Assembly (NCBI GenBank): GCA_934728255.1
Contig: CAKVEC010000014.1
Coordinates: 1-46,613, forward strand
Direction of reading: 5' to 3'
Length of the DNA: 46,613 bases
From: an uncultured Bacteroidales bacterium
GTDB taxonomy: Bacteria; Bacteroidota; Bacteroidia; Bacteroidales; Paludibacteraceae
The notes below the pieces were generated by a model. That model saw nothing but the letters and a program-made list of their open reading frames with translations. It ran no database searches and had not been told where the DNA came from. Positions 33,731 through 42,794 of the stretch are shown one piece after another (within the stretch, counting starts at the first letter, position 1; each line of letters begins with the position of its first letter). The position numbers and the translations under genes are program-made.

Positions 33731-35059
33731 ATGGAAAATGATGCTAACAAGAAAAGACAAAAAATGAAGAATTCAGATATATACACAATCGTAAAAAACG
33801 GTATCAGTTATTTACCAATGATAGGGATGCTGATGTTGGTGGCTTCATTGCCATTTCAATATGGTTGGGTACAGCGGACGGCATTATACATATTAGGCAT
33901 ATCCTATCCGATAGATTATATTCTCAATCACCGTTGGCAAGGATGGCATTGGACACAAGACAAGTGGGTATATGCAGTGATGATACTATTCTTTCTGCAG
34001 ACACCATTGTGGCAGTTGTTTGACTTGACACCGCCCACCCGCTATTTTTGCGGGCAATTGGAGATGCGTACCGCTTTTATAGGAGTAGGCATAGTCGGCT
34101 TGGCGGGCTGGAACAAACAACAGGACATATGCCACTATGCGGCTTATGTAATACTACTCACAGCCATCGGAATTGTTGCATACATCGGTATATTGGAATG
34201 GACGGGGACTACCATCCCGAATTGGGAACACAGAAACCGATACCTGTACAACGCTATCTCGCACAGATATGTGGGCGCACATATGCGAGTGGATTTCTAC
34301 CAGAATATGGCAATAATCTTTGGCTTATACCTGCTGCATATGACAAAATCGAAATGGCAGATGTGGGCAATTCTGACCGGTATATTGGTGTTGGTTGTAC
34401 GCCTGCTATTCACGGACGGACGGTCGGGTATGATAGCGATGCTTCTGATTGTGGGCATAGCCATAGTGTTTTATCTATGCAAATATGCATCCAAATGGGG
34501 GATTATAGCCTCCGTGCTTTTCCTTGTGCTATTGGGCGGAACAGCGATATATCAAAACGATCGGATGAGTCATGCGGTATTACATTCAGAACCGCGCATA
34601 GCGATATGGGACTACACGCTGCGCCAAATAGAAAAACATCCGTTGACCGGGTATGGGTTATCAACAGCCAGCCATGAATTTGTCTGCAATGCGCAAGATG
34701 ACGAGAGTATGCAGCATTACCTACATTCCGTGGCAAATAATCCGCTATTAGACGGGCAACGAGAGAGTATGGCGGTAGTGAATCCGCACAACCTGTACCT
34801 ACAACTGATGTTGGAATGCGGTTTTATGGCTCCATTGCTCTTTATATTGATTTTGGCCTTGGCGGTGGCGTGCTGCGACAAACACAAACGGCTCTATATG
34901 GCACTGACGGCATTCACTATACTTTGGCAAGCGGTGTTTGACTCGTTCAGTCCACATTTTCCGCCGATGATGGTTTGTATGAGTCTGTGGTTGATGATGT
35001 TGCCGGAAATACGTAAAAACGAAAAAGAGACTATTACCACACAACAGAACAAATTATGA
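33731..35059 (+). CDS. O-antigen ligase/polymerase (Wzy_C-like) membrane protein
   Basis: 442 residues with roughly ten to twelve hydrophobic segments. The large periplasmic loop between late segments contains RIAIWDYTLRQIEKHPLTGYGL and NPHNLYLQLMLECGF, the hallmarks of the O-antigen ligase family; LLFTDGRSGMIAM is the preceding conserved Arg-containing motif. It would join sugar units to lipid A-core or polymerise O-units; which one is undecided. Two possible starts, 33731 and 33764. It overlaps the glycosyltransferase by 4 nt. Confidence 0.87.
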   Translation: MENDANKKRQKMKNSDIYTIVKNGISYLPMIGMLMLVASLPFQYGWVQRTALYILGISYPIDYILNHRWQGWHWTQDKWVYAVMILFFLQTPLWQLFDLTPPTRYFCGQLEMRTAFIGVGIVGLAGWNKQQDICHYAAYVILLTAIGIVAYIGILEWTGTTIPNWEHRNRYLYNAISHRYVGAHMRVDFYQNMAIIFGLYLLHMTKSKWQMWAILTGILVLVVRLLFTDGRSGMIAMLLIVGIAIVFYLCKYASKWGIIASVLFLVLLGGTAIYQNDRMSHAVLHSEPRIAIWDYTLRQIEKHPLTGYGLSTASHEFVCNAQDDESMQHYLHSVANNPLLDGQRESMAVVNPHNLYLQLMLECGFMAPLLFILILALAVACCDKHKRLYMALTAFTILWQAVFDSFSPHFPPMMVCMSLWLMMLPEIRKNEKETITTQQNKL

Positions 35060-36156
35060 AAATCGCTTTCGATGCCAAACGGGCTTTTGCCAATGCACGC
35101 GGATTGGGGAACTACAGCAGAGATACCATCCGCCTATTGGCTGCGTATGCACCACAAAACGAGTATGTGCTTTGCGGGGAACCGACTGCACGTTTCCGTT
35201 TAGACGGGGCGAGAATACTTTATCCGTATGGTATATGGAAAGCGGTGCCGTGGGCGTGGCGCAGCAGAGGGTGCATACGGGATTTGGTGCGCGAAGGCGT
35301 GAATGTGTATCACGGATTGTCGGGAGAAATACCATTTGGCATACCCCAAAGCGGTATTAAAACGATTGTAACTATGCACGATGCCATCTTTGTGCGCAAT
35401 CCCGAACTATACAGCCCCACCTACCGGTGGATTTTTATCAAGAAGGTACAGTATGCATGCGACTATGCGGACAGGATTATCGCCATATCCGAGCAGACCA
35501 AACAGGACTTGATACATTATTTCCACGCAGACGAAAGCAAGATACGCGTAGTGTACCAGGGGTGCCACAAACAGTTCCGCGAAGCAGTATCCGAAGAAAT
35601 GGTATCGCGAGTAAGACAGATATATACACTTCCCGAAAATTATCTGCTATATGTAGGCGCCATAGAGCCGAGAAAGAATTTGCTAAATCTCGTACAAGCC
35701 TTGGCGGAAAATAAGATACAGGTACCGCTTGTGATAATGGGAGCGTACTCGGCATATACCGAGCAAGTAGCGAAAACAGCCGCACAAAGCGGAGTACAGA
35801 TACAGTTCCTGCATGGTATTCCGTTTGGTGATTTCCCTGCTATCTATCGCGGTGCGGAGGTATTTGTCTATCCTTCTATATTCGAGGGGTTCGGTATTCC
35901 TATCCTGGAAGCGATGTGCGTGGGAGTGCCTGTTGTCACCTCTACGGGGAGTTGCTTTGAGGAGACAGGAGGAGCAGCCGCCTTGTATGCAGACCCGTAT
36001 CAACCGAAAGAGATTGGCAGGCAGATAGAACGGATATTATCCGACAAGGCACTGCGAGCGGGAATGGTAAGGAAAGGACACGAACAGGCAGAGAAATTCA
36101 CCGATGAACAGGTGGCACATAACCTGCTGGCAGTATATAAAGAATTGGAAAAATAA
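35056..36156 (+). CDS. GT4-family glycosyltransferase
   Basis: 366 residues, GT-B fold. N-terminal half MKIAFDAKRAFANARGLGNYSRD, VYHGLSGEIPF, VTMHDAIF; C-terminal half YVGAIEPRKNLLNLVQALA, then the EGFGIPILEAMCVGVPVVTS motif that binds the nucleotide sugar. Retaining transferase, sugar unknown. Coupled to the O-antigen ligase-like gene (ATGA overlap), so both probably act on surface polysaccharide. Convergent with the LPS kinase-like gene, 34 nt apart. Confidence 0.92.
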   Translation: MKIAFDAKRAFANARGLGNYSRDTIRLLAAYAPQNEYVLCGEPTARFRLDGARILYPYGIWKAVPWAWRSRGCIRDLVREGVNVYHGLSGEIPFGIPQSGIKTIVTMHDAIFVRNPELYSPTYRWIFIKKVQYACDYADRIIAISEQTKQDLIHYFHADESKIRVVYQGCHKQFREAVSEEMVSRVRQIYTLPENYLLYVGAIEPRKNLLNLVQALAENKIQVPLVIMGAYSAYTEQVAKTAAQSGVQIQFLHGIPFGDFPAIYRGAEVFVYPSIFEGFGIPILEAMCVGVPVVTSTGSCFEETGGAAALYADPYQPKEIGRQIERILSDKALRAGMVRKGHEQAEKFTDEQVAHNLLAVYKELEK

Positions 36157-36190
36157 AGCAGCCAAACACGGCAGCCACGGGAAAGGCAGG

Positions 36191-36934
36191 TTAGCGGGAA
36201 AAGATACGGGCGATGTCGGCATCGGTGCGGATATGCCAGAACCGTTCCCAATAACGGGTAATGAGTCGGCGAACCTGTGTTTCGTTCCACCCTCTGGCAC
36301 GGGCGTATTCGATGCCCAGCAAATCTATAAAATCGCGGTGTCCCCAAAGACGGCAGAAGTTCTTGCACGCTGCGGGCATATCTATCTCGCGATCAAATTC
36401 CATACGGTTGATATCCACAAGGCAGAATTGCGCCTTGCCATCGGCGGCAACATTAAAAAGGATGTTGCCCGGAGAATAGTCTTTGTGGAGAATACCTTTT
36501 CGGTGCAGATCGGCCGTAAATTCCGCAAATTGGCGGATAACGGACTCGTATCCCAATACTGAATGATAGCGGAACTCGTAGAAATTGCGTGACAGAGGCG
36601 ACTGAACGGTAAGCAGATAACTCTCCGAGAGCAGATGATTGCCGCACAAGATACAGGCTATCGGTTCCGGAGTCGGTATCTCCATCGAAAGCAACCGCCC
36701 GGCATTCCGGTACGCACGGACGGCTTTGGGTGTACGAAAAGCCGAATAGACAATCCGATTGGGCAGCGCAGGGCAATGAAAACGCTTGGCATTGACAACC
36801 AAGCCGTTATACTCCATAACGCGTATCTGATTGCGGGCATTGTAGATAACGGTGCCGGTCTGCCCAAAAACAACCGGAATTGTCTCTATCCATGGGCGCA
36901 GGTATTCATATTTGGGCGTAATAACTATTTGCAT
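36191..36934 (-). CDS. Lipopolysaccharide (Kdo/WaaP-type) kinase-like protein
   Basis: 247 residues with protein-kinase-like fold marks: Lys in VNAKRF, catalytic loop LHKDYSPGNILF and metal-binding Asp in LVDINRMEF. This is the pattern of the Kdo kinase/WaaP/InaA group that phosphorylates lipid A-core sugars in the cytoplasm. The context of LPS glycosyltransferases supports this. Last of a run of overlapping minus-strand genes (10-nt overlap with the upstream GT2). Confidence 0.85.
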   Translation of the reverse strand: MQIVITPKYEYLRPWIETIPVVFGQTGTVIYNARNQIRVMEYNGLVVNAKRFHCPALPNRIVYSAFRTPKAVRAYRNAGRLLSMEIPTPEPIACILCGNHLLSESYLLTVQSPLSRNFYEFRYHSVLGYESVIRQFAEFTADLHRKGILHKDYSPGNILFNVAADGKAQFCLVDINRMEFDREIDMPAACKNFCRLWGHRDFIDLLGIEYARARGWNETQVRRLITRYWERFWHIRTDADIARIFSR

Positions 36935-37773
36935 GAGCCATAAGGTTTGAGCCCGTCACACCAACCGCGGAGATAACGACTGAGTTTGCGGCACTTGTCC
37001 GACCAGTCGTACAAACAGAGGCGTTTCAGTTCTTTATAGGCATGCTTGCGATAGTAGGCACGATGCTCGGGATAGAGTTGAATCATACGCTGCAAGTTAC
37101 GCCCGATATAGTAGTAACGCCACACGGGATGGGCTGTATAGGGGTGTTTGGTAAGGGGCAAGAGGCGGACACCATTGCCAAGATGATGAGTGAGATTGAT
37201 ATGATTGAGGCGCACCACCTGGTAGCATAGACGCCACAAGTGGCAACAAATCTCGTCGTCCACAAGGTCGATAAAGAAATCGTCCCGAAAACCGCCAGCC
37301 TGCTGCCAAGCGGAAAGACGCAGCAGATTACCCGAGCACATCTGCACCATACGTTTCTCAAAACGTCCGTCTCGGCGGTGTTTCTCAGGCGTACCGTCAC
37401 AATCGTGATATGGGGAAAATATGCCTACCCTGTCCCCCTCAGGATATGCTTCCGCCTCGGCGATATACTGCGACACGCTCTGTTGGTTCCAAAGCGAATC
37501 CTGATCCATAGTTAGCACCCATTCCGCCCCGGACGAGAGGGCTTCCGCACAGCCGCGATTAAGGGCGGCGGCTATACCGAGATTTTCCATACATGGTATA
37601 TAGGTTACGTGCGGGAGAGATTTTGTCAAGGCTGAATTGTCGGTGTCGCTATTGTCTACAATGATAAGTTGTTTCACCTCGTCGGCATAGAGCCGTACCG
37701 CCTCCACCTCGCGAGGTGTCGGGCGGTACCAAACGACCAAAGCGGCTATATGCTTAATCTTTTCGAATGCCAT
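36925..37773 (-). CDS. GT2-family glycosyltransferase, rhamnosyltransferase-like
   Basis: 282 residues. AALVVWYRPTPREVEAV, IIVDNSDTDNS, MENLGIAAALNRG and WVLTMDQDSLW follow the pattern of rhamnosyltransferase-type GT2 proteins; the DQDS is the metal/nucleotide-sugar site. C-terminal part is rich in His/Tyr/Arg. It overlaps both neighbours (10 and 20 nt). Sugar specificity is a guess from family pattern. Confidence 0.88.
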   Translation of the reverse strand: MAFEKIKHIAALVVWYRPTPREVEAVRLYADEVKQLIIVDNSDTDNSALTKSLPHVTYIPCMENLGIAAALNRGCAEALSSGAEWVLTMDQDSLWNQQSVSQYIAEAEAYPEGDRVGIFSPYHDCDGTPEKHRRDGRFEKRMVQMCSGNLLRLSAWQQAGGFRDDFFIDLVDDEICCHLWRLCYQVVRLNHINLTHHLGNGVRLLPLTKHPYTAHPVWRYYYIGRNLQRMIQLYPEHRAYYRKHAYKELKRLCLYDWSDKCRKLSRYLRGWCDGLKPYGSCK

Positions 37774-38527
37774 TTTTACAAACTATCCGGTTAGCCGCCT
37801 GAATGGTGCGGAAATACGCCATATTGACGGAGTCGTCTATCCAGTTCTCTTTGTGATAGAGGTGGTACTGCACAGCGAGATTACGCATAGAAATGATTTT
37901 GCAGCCATTGGCAGGCAGACGCCATTCGATGTCGTAGTCCTCCCCGATAGCGGGGAGGGTATAGTTCTCATCGAAACCGTTGATTGCCAACAGGTCGGTC
38001 TTGGACATGGACATATTGCTGCCTGTGAGGTGGCGTACATGGCGGCGGAACAGGTGCAGAAAAGGACTATAAATACCTTCTTCCACACAATGACAACCGC
38101 GGTGGCATACCATATATGACCACAAATGCAGGCGTTTGCCCGCAAGAAGACGCTCCGACAGAGTGGGATTGAGTTTAATGCGTTTGCCTGCCAGGACGCG
38201 CCCTTTACCACTATAGCGGAGGTGCATCTCCACAAAACGGGGGTGCAGGACACAATCGCCGTCAATGAAGATGAGCCAGTCGGTATGTGCGGCAACGATG
38301 GAGCGGTTGAGTACACGGTTCTTGCGCCAGCCTTTGTCCTCCTGGGTAATATGCTGCATCGCCCATCGGAAAGGATAGTTGGCGACAAACTGCGCCATAG
38401 CGGTATCTTCGCCGTCCTCCGAGATGATGATCTCGAAGTCCTGCTCGGTCTGCTGCTCGAGACTGCGCAGGATAGCACGCAATGCGGCTATGTTCTTGTA
38501 AACGGAAATGATAACGGTGGTTTTCAT
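37754..38527 (-). CDS. GT2-family glycosyltransferase
   Basis: 257 residues from ATG 38527 (the frame extends further but through the GT9 gene). TTVIISVYKNIAALRAIL, IIISEDGEDTAMAQF, WRKNRVLNRSI, then FIDGDCVLHPRF (DxD) and GEDYDIEWRL are typical GT-A motifs. C-terminal region includes HLTGSNMSMSKTDLLAINGFDE. Adds a sugar to LPS core or a related glycan. It overlaps the GT9 gene by 4 nt and the next GT2 by 20 nt. Confidence 0.92.
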   Translation of the reverse strand: MKTTVIISVYKNIAALRAILRSLEQQTEQDFEIIISEDGEDTAMAQFVANYPFRWAMQHITQEDKGWRKNRVLNRSIVAAHTDWLIFIDGDCVLHPRFVEMHLRYSGKGRVLAGKRIKLNPTLSERLLAGKRLHLWSYMVCHRGCHCVEEGIYSPFLHLFRRHVRHLTGSNMSMSKTDLLAINGFDENYTLPAIGEDYDIEWRLPANGCKIISMRNLAVQYHLYHKENWIDDSVNMAYFRTIQAANRIVCKNGIRKD

Positions 38528-39495
38528 CGAGCGTGATTGATATGTGCAACAATATCGGCAGGGGGTATATCCAGACAGCGGTAGTCGCCGAAACGGCAGG
38601 GCTTGTTGCCATAGACTGAACAAGGGCGACAAGGGAGGGAACGTTGGATACAGTCTTTCTCCGATTGCCCATAGCCGAGAAAGCCCGCCGCGGGGTGCGT
38701 GGCACCCCACACGGAGAGCACGCGTGTGCCAGCGATAGAGGCGAGGTGCATATTTGCCGAATCCATTGTAAGCATAAGGCGCAGGCGGCGCATAATGGCG
38801 ATTTCCTCCGCCATAGTGTAGCGACCCGCCAAGGATTCCACATTCGGATACTTGCTTTCCCAGTCGTGCAAAACTGCTTTCTCTTTCTCTCCCGCGCCAA
38901 ACAGGTAGATTTTCTCACCCTTCGCGGACAAGAGGCGCACCACCTCTTCCATCTTATCCAAAGGATAAATCTTGCCCGTATGTGCGGCAAAAGGAGCGAT
39001 ACCTATACCCGTTTTGTGTGCCGATTGCGATATTACAGGCTGTAAATCAAAGACGAAGCCCAAGCGGCGCAGCACACGGCAATAGCGGTCGATTGTGGTG
39101 GGCAAAGGTTTGTCCACACAATGTGTGCGGGTGAGCCACCACTTGGAAAAACGCCCCTTGCGAATAACAACCACCGGCTTGCCAGACAACAGAAAACGCC
39201 AACGCAGATATTGGCTGCGCAAGACATTGTGCATATCGGCGACGCGGTCAAACCGGTTGTAGTCAATATCCTGCAACAAAGTATTCAACCCCGCGATACC
39301 ATGGTGGCGACCTTTCAGATCTGCGCCGAAAAAGCGGACATTGCCAGCCAAGCCCTCAAAGAGCGTGGCGGTCTGACGCCTCGAAAGGACGGTGATTTCC
39401 CAATCGGGATATGCGGCAGCCAACGCCTGTACCACCGGTACAAGCATTGCCACATCGCCAAGGGCGGAAAAACGTATTATAAGCAGTCGTTTCAC
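38524..39495 (-). CDS. GT9-family glycosyltransferase (LPS heptosyltransferase-like)
   Basis: 323 residues. MKRLLIIRFSALGDVAMLVPV is the classic GT9 N-terminus; the C-terminal half has IGIAPFAAHTGKIYPLDKM, IYLFGAGEKEK and LTMDSANMHLASIAGTRVLSVWGATHP. It ends with a Cys-rich segment (CRPCSVYGNKPCRFGDYRC), seen in several Bacteroidota members. Three nt separate it from the DUF4254 gene. Confidence 0.94.
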   Translation of the reverse strand: MKRLLIIRFSALGDVAMLVPVVQALAAAYPDWEITVLSRRQTATLFEGLAGNVRFFGADLKGRHHGIAGLNTLLQDIDYNRFDRVADMHNVLRSQYLRWRFLLSGKPVVVIRKGRFSKWWLTRTHCVDKPLPTTIDRYCRVLRRLGFVFDLQPVISQSAHKTGIGIAPFAAHTGKIYPLDKMEEVVRLLSAKGEKIYLFGAGEKEKAVLHDWESKYPNVESLAGRYTMAEEIAIMRRLRLMLTMDSANMHLASIAGTRVLSVWGATHPAAGFLGYGQSEKDCIQRSLPCRPCSVYGNKPCRFGDYRCLDIPPADIVAHINHAR

Positions 39496-39498
39496 ACC

Positions 39499-40104
39499 TT
39501 ATTTCTTTCCGTAGAGAACGGGGTTGAGAGTCGGATCGTTGTACATCTTCATCTGGCGATAGACCTTCATAATGCGTGCGCCCGAAGCGTAATCAGACAG
39601 CAACTGGCTGATGGAGGTGGTCATATCCTGCAACTGCTCGCGGAGGACAGCGAGTTTTTGCACGCATTTGTCGTGCTGCTCCGCACTGACATCGGTGCGG
39701 TTGACCTGCTCCTGCATGTGGTAGATCTTCACATGGAGAATACTCAAACGATCGATCGCCCATGCGGGGCTCTCGGTGTTGATTTTCGCATCCGAGTGCG
39801 GTGTGATGTTGTGGTACTGCTCCCAGAAATAGGAGTCGATGCGCTCCACAAGGTCGGTGCGCTCCTGATTGCTGCGGTCGATACGGCGTTTGAGTGCCAA
39901 TGCCCCGACGGGGTCAATCTGCGGGTCGCGGATGATGTCCTCCAAGTGCCATTGCACGGTATCAATCCAGTTCTTCTGGTACAAGTCATACTCAATCGTC
40001 CCCTCTGCATAGGGGTTGCGAATGGGGGCATCGACGTTGTCCGTCTTGTGATAATCCTGCACCGCAGTGCTGAAAATTTGATTGCAAAGTTCTACAAAGT
40101 TCAT
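39499..40104 (-). CDS. DUF4254 domain protein
   Basis: 201 residues, helical and charged: VQDYHKTDNVDAPIRNPY, YQKNWIDTVQWHLEDIIRD, DPQIDPVGALALKRRIDRSN, long C-terminal coiled-coil-like helix. DUF4254 genes adjoin GT9 transferases across Bacteroidota. Function unknown; a role in core glycan synthesis is inferred from context. First gene of the five-gene overlapping unit. Confidence 0.9.
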   Translation of the reverse strand: MNFVELCNQIFSTAVQDYHKTDNVDAPIRNPYAEGTIEYDLYQKNWIDTVQWHLEDIIRDPQIDPVGALALKRRIDRSNQERTDLVERIDSYFWEQYHNITPHSDAKINTESPAWAIDRLSILHVKIYHMQEQVNRTDVSAEQHDKCVQKLAVLREQLQDMTTSISQLLSDYASGARIMKVYRQMKMYNDPTLNPVLYGKK

Positions 40105-40265
40105 ATCTGTGTGTATTTATTTACTATTATTTGTTAAAATATAATCGGGTTATCCATAGGCTATCCACAGCACATCCACAGCACATCCACCTTACTTTTC
40201 TATACGGATCCTATATAATCTTTTTTAAGAAGTAAATGATCAAAAAATGCTTATAGAATGAATGG
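40105..40265. other. 161-nt gap upstream of the DUF4254 gene
   Basis: Holds the 11-nt repeat at 40152-40191 and AT-rich DNA. A TATATTTT box at about 40137 on minus is a weak -7 candidate. No gene is seen. Confidence 0.5.
40152..40191. repeat. 11-nt tandem repeat (ATCCACAGCAC)
   Basis: Units ATCCATAGGCT, ATCCACAGCAC, ATCCACAGCAC, ATCCACC. Reverse complement reads GGTGGATGTGC, close to the units at 9744 and 25478. Confidence 0.85.
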
Positions 40266-41759
40266 TTAATTACTATTTTTTTTACCCCAGTCAGTAATGA
40301 GTCCGGTTTTGCAGATGGTCAGCAAGGCACCGAACCGGTTGCCGAACTGTGTGCCGAAATCTGCGGCAAGGCTCAAGCCGAAATCCAGCCCGAGGGCTTT
40401 CTCGAAGTGCTTCTGTACCTCCAAGAGTACGCCCGTGTTGGTTGAAAGCAGGACGGTAGAGCGGCAGTCGTTGCCATAGTTCTTCGCATAGGAGCAGACA
40501 GCACGGTAACGATAACCGGAGATGTCGCCCCGCAGCCCGATATAGTGGGCTTGCACACGGTTGTTGAGTGTGGCAATCGTGCCATCGGCATTATATATCG
40601 GCGAGGTAATAAAAGGCGTACCTATCGTGCGGTACCAGTAGTTCCAACCGTTCCGGTAGATACCGTTTTGATAATAGCCGTCTGCACCGCCAAATATGTA
40701 GCCGTCCTTGTCGTGGTAAGGTCCGGACTGGTCGGTGGTATTGATAAATTCGTATGTCAAGCCGCTGATATACTGCCATTTGGATTGCGAGATATTTATC
40801 CCCCATAAGCCGTCAGCCACATTCATACCCGCCCCGATGAAGCGAATAGGTCCGTCCTCAAAGATATTCTGCCAGTAGGCACTCACTCTCCAGCCATCAC
40901 CTTTTGCGTCAAGCGTAAGTATCTGACTGCCGATGTGATTTCCCTGTGCATTGATTTGGTCATTTGCCATAGTGCCGCCCGAGCGCACCAGAAAAGCGTT
41001 CATAAAAGCGTGCCAGTCGTTGCCGAGGTCGCCATAGACGGGCGAATAACCGCCCCATTGCGCCACATGGTGGAACTCGTAACTGAGATTGACGGGCAGC
41101 CGTCCTCCGATACGTCCGCCAAGCCATTTATGATGCACCTTGCCCTGCGTGATATAGACGTTGTCGAACTGCATTTGGTGGGCGATACCGCCTTTGATTT
41201 CCAAGTAGCCAAATAGTCCGGGGAAAGCCGTCCAGCGGTCGATACCGACACGGATACCGGGCATAGGGCGGGCATTGGCAGAATAGAGCAATCCGCCGCT
41301 TGTGAGCAACGGGTCGGGCGCACCATACTGCTCCGGCTGTATGCCAACTGTGATGTCTATAATGTACAGGCGTGCATGCGCATACGCAAGGTTGGAATAT
41401 AGGTTTGCCGTACGGTTCTGCGAGGGCTGTACGGCTGCGGTCTGCGACTGGAGCCGCCCCGTAAGGGTAAAGGCGAAATCGTAGTCGAACCAACGGTTCG
41501 GGCGGGTGGCGGGTTTGATGATACCCGCAGTAAGATTGCCACTGAAGGGTGCCGCTGAGATGTCGCCGTTACGGTTGGTCTGCAACCAGAAAGGCGAGGT
41601 CTGTCCGTAAGATGCAACGCCCTGCATACCTACCGTATAGAGCAAGGTATCGCGACTTGTATCGGGGGCAACCATTGGGAGAGGCCACCAATCCCAAGCC
41701 GCAGCACGGAGCGTGCAGAGGAGACACAACAAGGGCAATATGACACGCTTAATCTTCAA
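40266..41759 (-). CDS. Capsule assembly Wzi-family outer-membrane protein
   Basis: 497 residues. Signal peptide KIKRVILPLLCLLCTLRAAAW. Barrel-type strands with motifs typical of Wzi homologues in Bacteroidota: GMQGVASYGQTSPFWLQTNRN-like N-terminus, and MNVADGLWGINISQSKWQYI, YHDKDGYIFGGADGYYQNG. In Klebsiella Wzi anchors capsule at the surface; the role here is by family. The start is TTG at 41759, which overlaps the Kelch stop by 11 nt; the next ATG (residue 29) would delete the signal peptide. No ATG is available. Confidence 0.87.
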   Translation of the reverse strand: MKIKRVILPLLCLLCTLRAAAWDWWPLPMVAPDTSRDTLLYTVGMQGVASYGQTSPFWLQTNRNGDISAAPFSGNLTAGIIKPATRPNRWFDYDFAFTLTGRLQSQTAAVQPSQNRTANLYSNLAYAHARLYIIDITVGIQPEQYGAPDPLLTSGGLLYSANARPMPGIRVGIDRWTAFPGLFGYLEIKGGIAHQMQFDNVYITQGKVHHKWLGGRIGGRLPVNLSYEFHHVAQWGGYSPVYGDLGNDWHAFMNAFLVRSGGTMANDQINAQGNHIGSQILTLDAKGDGWRVSAYWQNIFEDGPIRFIGAGMNVADGLWGINISQSKWQYISGLTYEFINTTDQSGPYHDKDGYIFGGADGYYQNGIYRNGWNYWYRTIGTPFITSPIYNADGTIATLNNRVQAHYIGLRGDISGYRYRAVCSYAKNYGNDCRSTVLLSTNTGVLLEVQKHFEKALGLDFGLSLAADFGTQFGNRFGALLTICKTGLITDWGKKNSN

Positions 41760-42711
41760 TACAATAGAGTGTTTTCAGGACATTTCCTTGCGGGTCTTCG
41801 CCCAAGCCGATATAGGCAATGCCATTGACAGTGAAACCAATACGGTTGATTGCCGCCTCGGGGGTATGTCCTGCGCAAGCCCAACTATCTGTCTCGGGTG
41901 CATAACGCAGAATGTCATCAAAGACCTGCCCATCGGTGAGTGTTCCACCAAAATGTTGCCCGTTTGCCAAATAGATATAGCGGGCACTTGCCGCACAAAC
42001 GGCATTTTCCCGCTTACTCGGCACATGCTTTCGTTTTGTCCAAATACCCTGAAAATCAACTTCATACCATTCGTTGAGACTATGTGTATTGTAGCCAGTA
42101 CCGAAAAAGTGCCGCTCGTTGACAGTAGCACCCGCTCCTGCCATAGAGGCATACTCCGGGTGGTGGCTGCGGTCGATAGTCGTCCATGTATCGGAAGCGA
42201 TGTCATAGCACAACATATCGGCACTAAATCCCCAGCCGAAACCATGCACGCAATAGATATGTGTGCCGTCTGTGTAGGCAACGGCTCCCACCGTGTTCTC
42301 ACTCGGAAAATCCGCCAATCTCCGCCATGTGTCAGTTGCAGGCGTATATTCCCACCAATCATTGAGGTAGGCATCATCCCCATAAGCATGTCCGCAGAAA
42401 CCGAGACCGATATATGCCTTATCGCCTACCGCACAAGCACAGCCATTGACACGCGCTTGCAGGGGTGTCTCTATAGCATCCGACCACGTATCCGCCTGAG
42501 CATCATAGACATACATATCGTTACATATCGCATTATCTTCACCTCTTCCAGCAAACACATAGCCTTTATTGCCAACGCTCCATGCAATGGCACTCGTACG
42601 GGGTACAGGCATATCCGTACAGCGGGTAATCTGCGCAGGGTGCTCCTCAAGCGGCGTGCAAGCGACAATGCAAATGAGAGTAAGTAACAATATGTGAATC
42701 TTTGTTTTGAT
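41749..42711 (-). CDS. Kelch-repeat beta-propeller lipoprotein, apparent non-ATG (ATC) start
   Basis: About 320 residues. The N-terminus reads I-KTKIHILLLTLICIVACT, a lipoprotein signal with a lipobox (CIVAC). Six Kelch-type units follow (DMYVYDAQADTWSDA, DWWEYTPATDTWRRL, MLCYDIASDTWTTI, YEVDFQGIWTKR, DILRYAPETDSWACA), each with the Gly-Gly/Tyr-Trp pattern. No ATG, GTG or TTG exists at a suitable point; the first codon is ATC, with the open frame continuing into upstream DNA. It may be an ATG-to-ATC change, a rare start, or an assembly error. It overlaps the Wzi start by 11 nt. Function unknown; context suggests the cell-surface polysaccharide system. Confidence 0.75.
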   Translation of the reverse strand: MKTKIHILLLTLICIVACTPLEEHPAQITRCTDMPVPRTSAIAWSVGNKGYVFAGRGEDNAICNDMYVYDAQADTWSDAIETPLQARVNGCACAVGDKAYIGLGFCGHAYGDDAYLNDWWEYTPATDTWRRLADFPSENTVGAVAYTDGTHIYCVHGFGWGFSADMLCYDIASDTWTTIDRSHHPEYASMAGAGATVNERHFFGTGYNTHSLNEWYEVDFQGIWTKRKHVPSKRENAVCAASARYIYLANGQHFGGTLTDGQVFDDILRYAPETDSWACAGHTPEAAINRIGFTVNGIAYIGLGEDPQGNVLKTLYCIED

Positions 42712-42794
42712 GGGCTTTAATGGAGAAATTAACGATTCATTAACGGCAATTAACGGAGGATAAAAACCGCGGGCGAGGCGCCCGCGTCCCCGGC

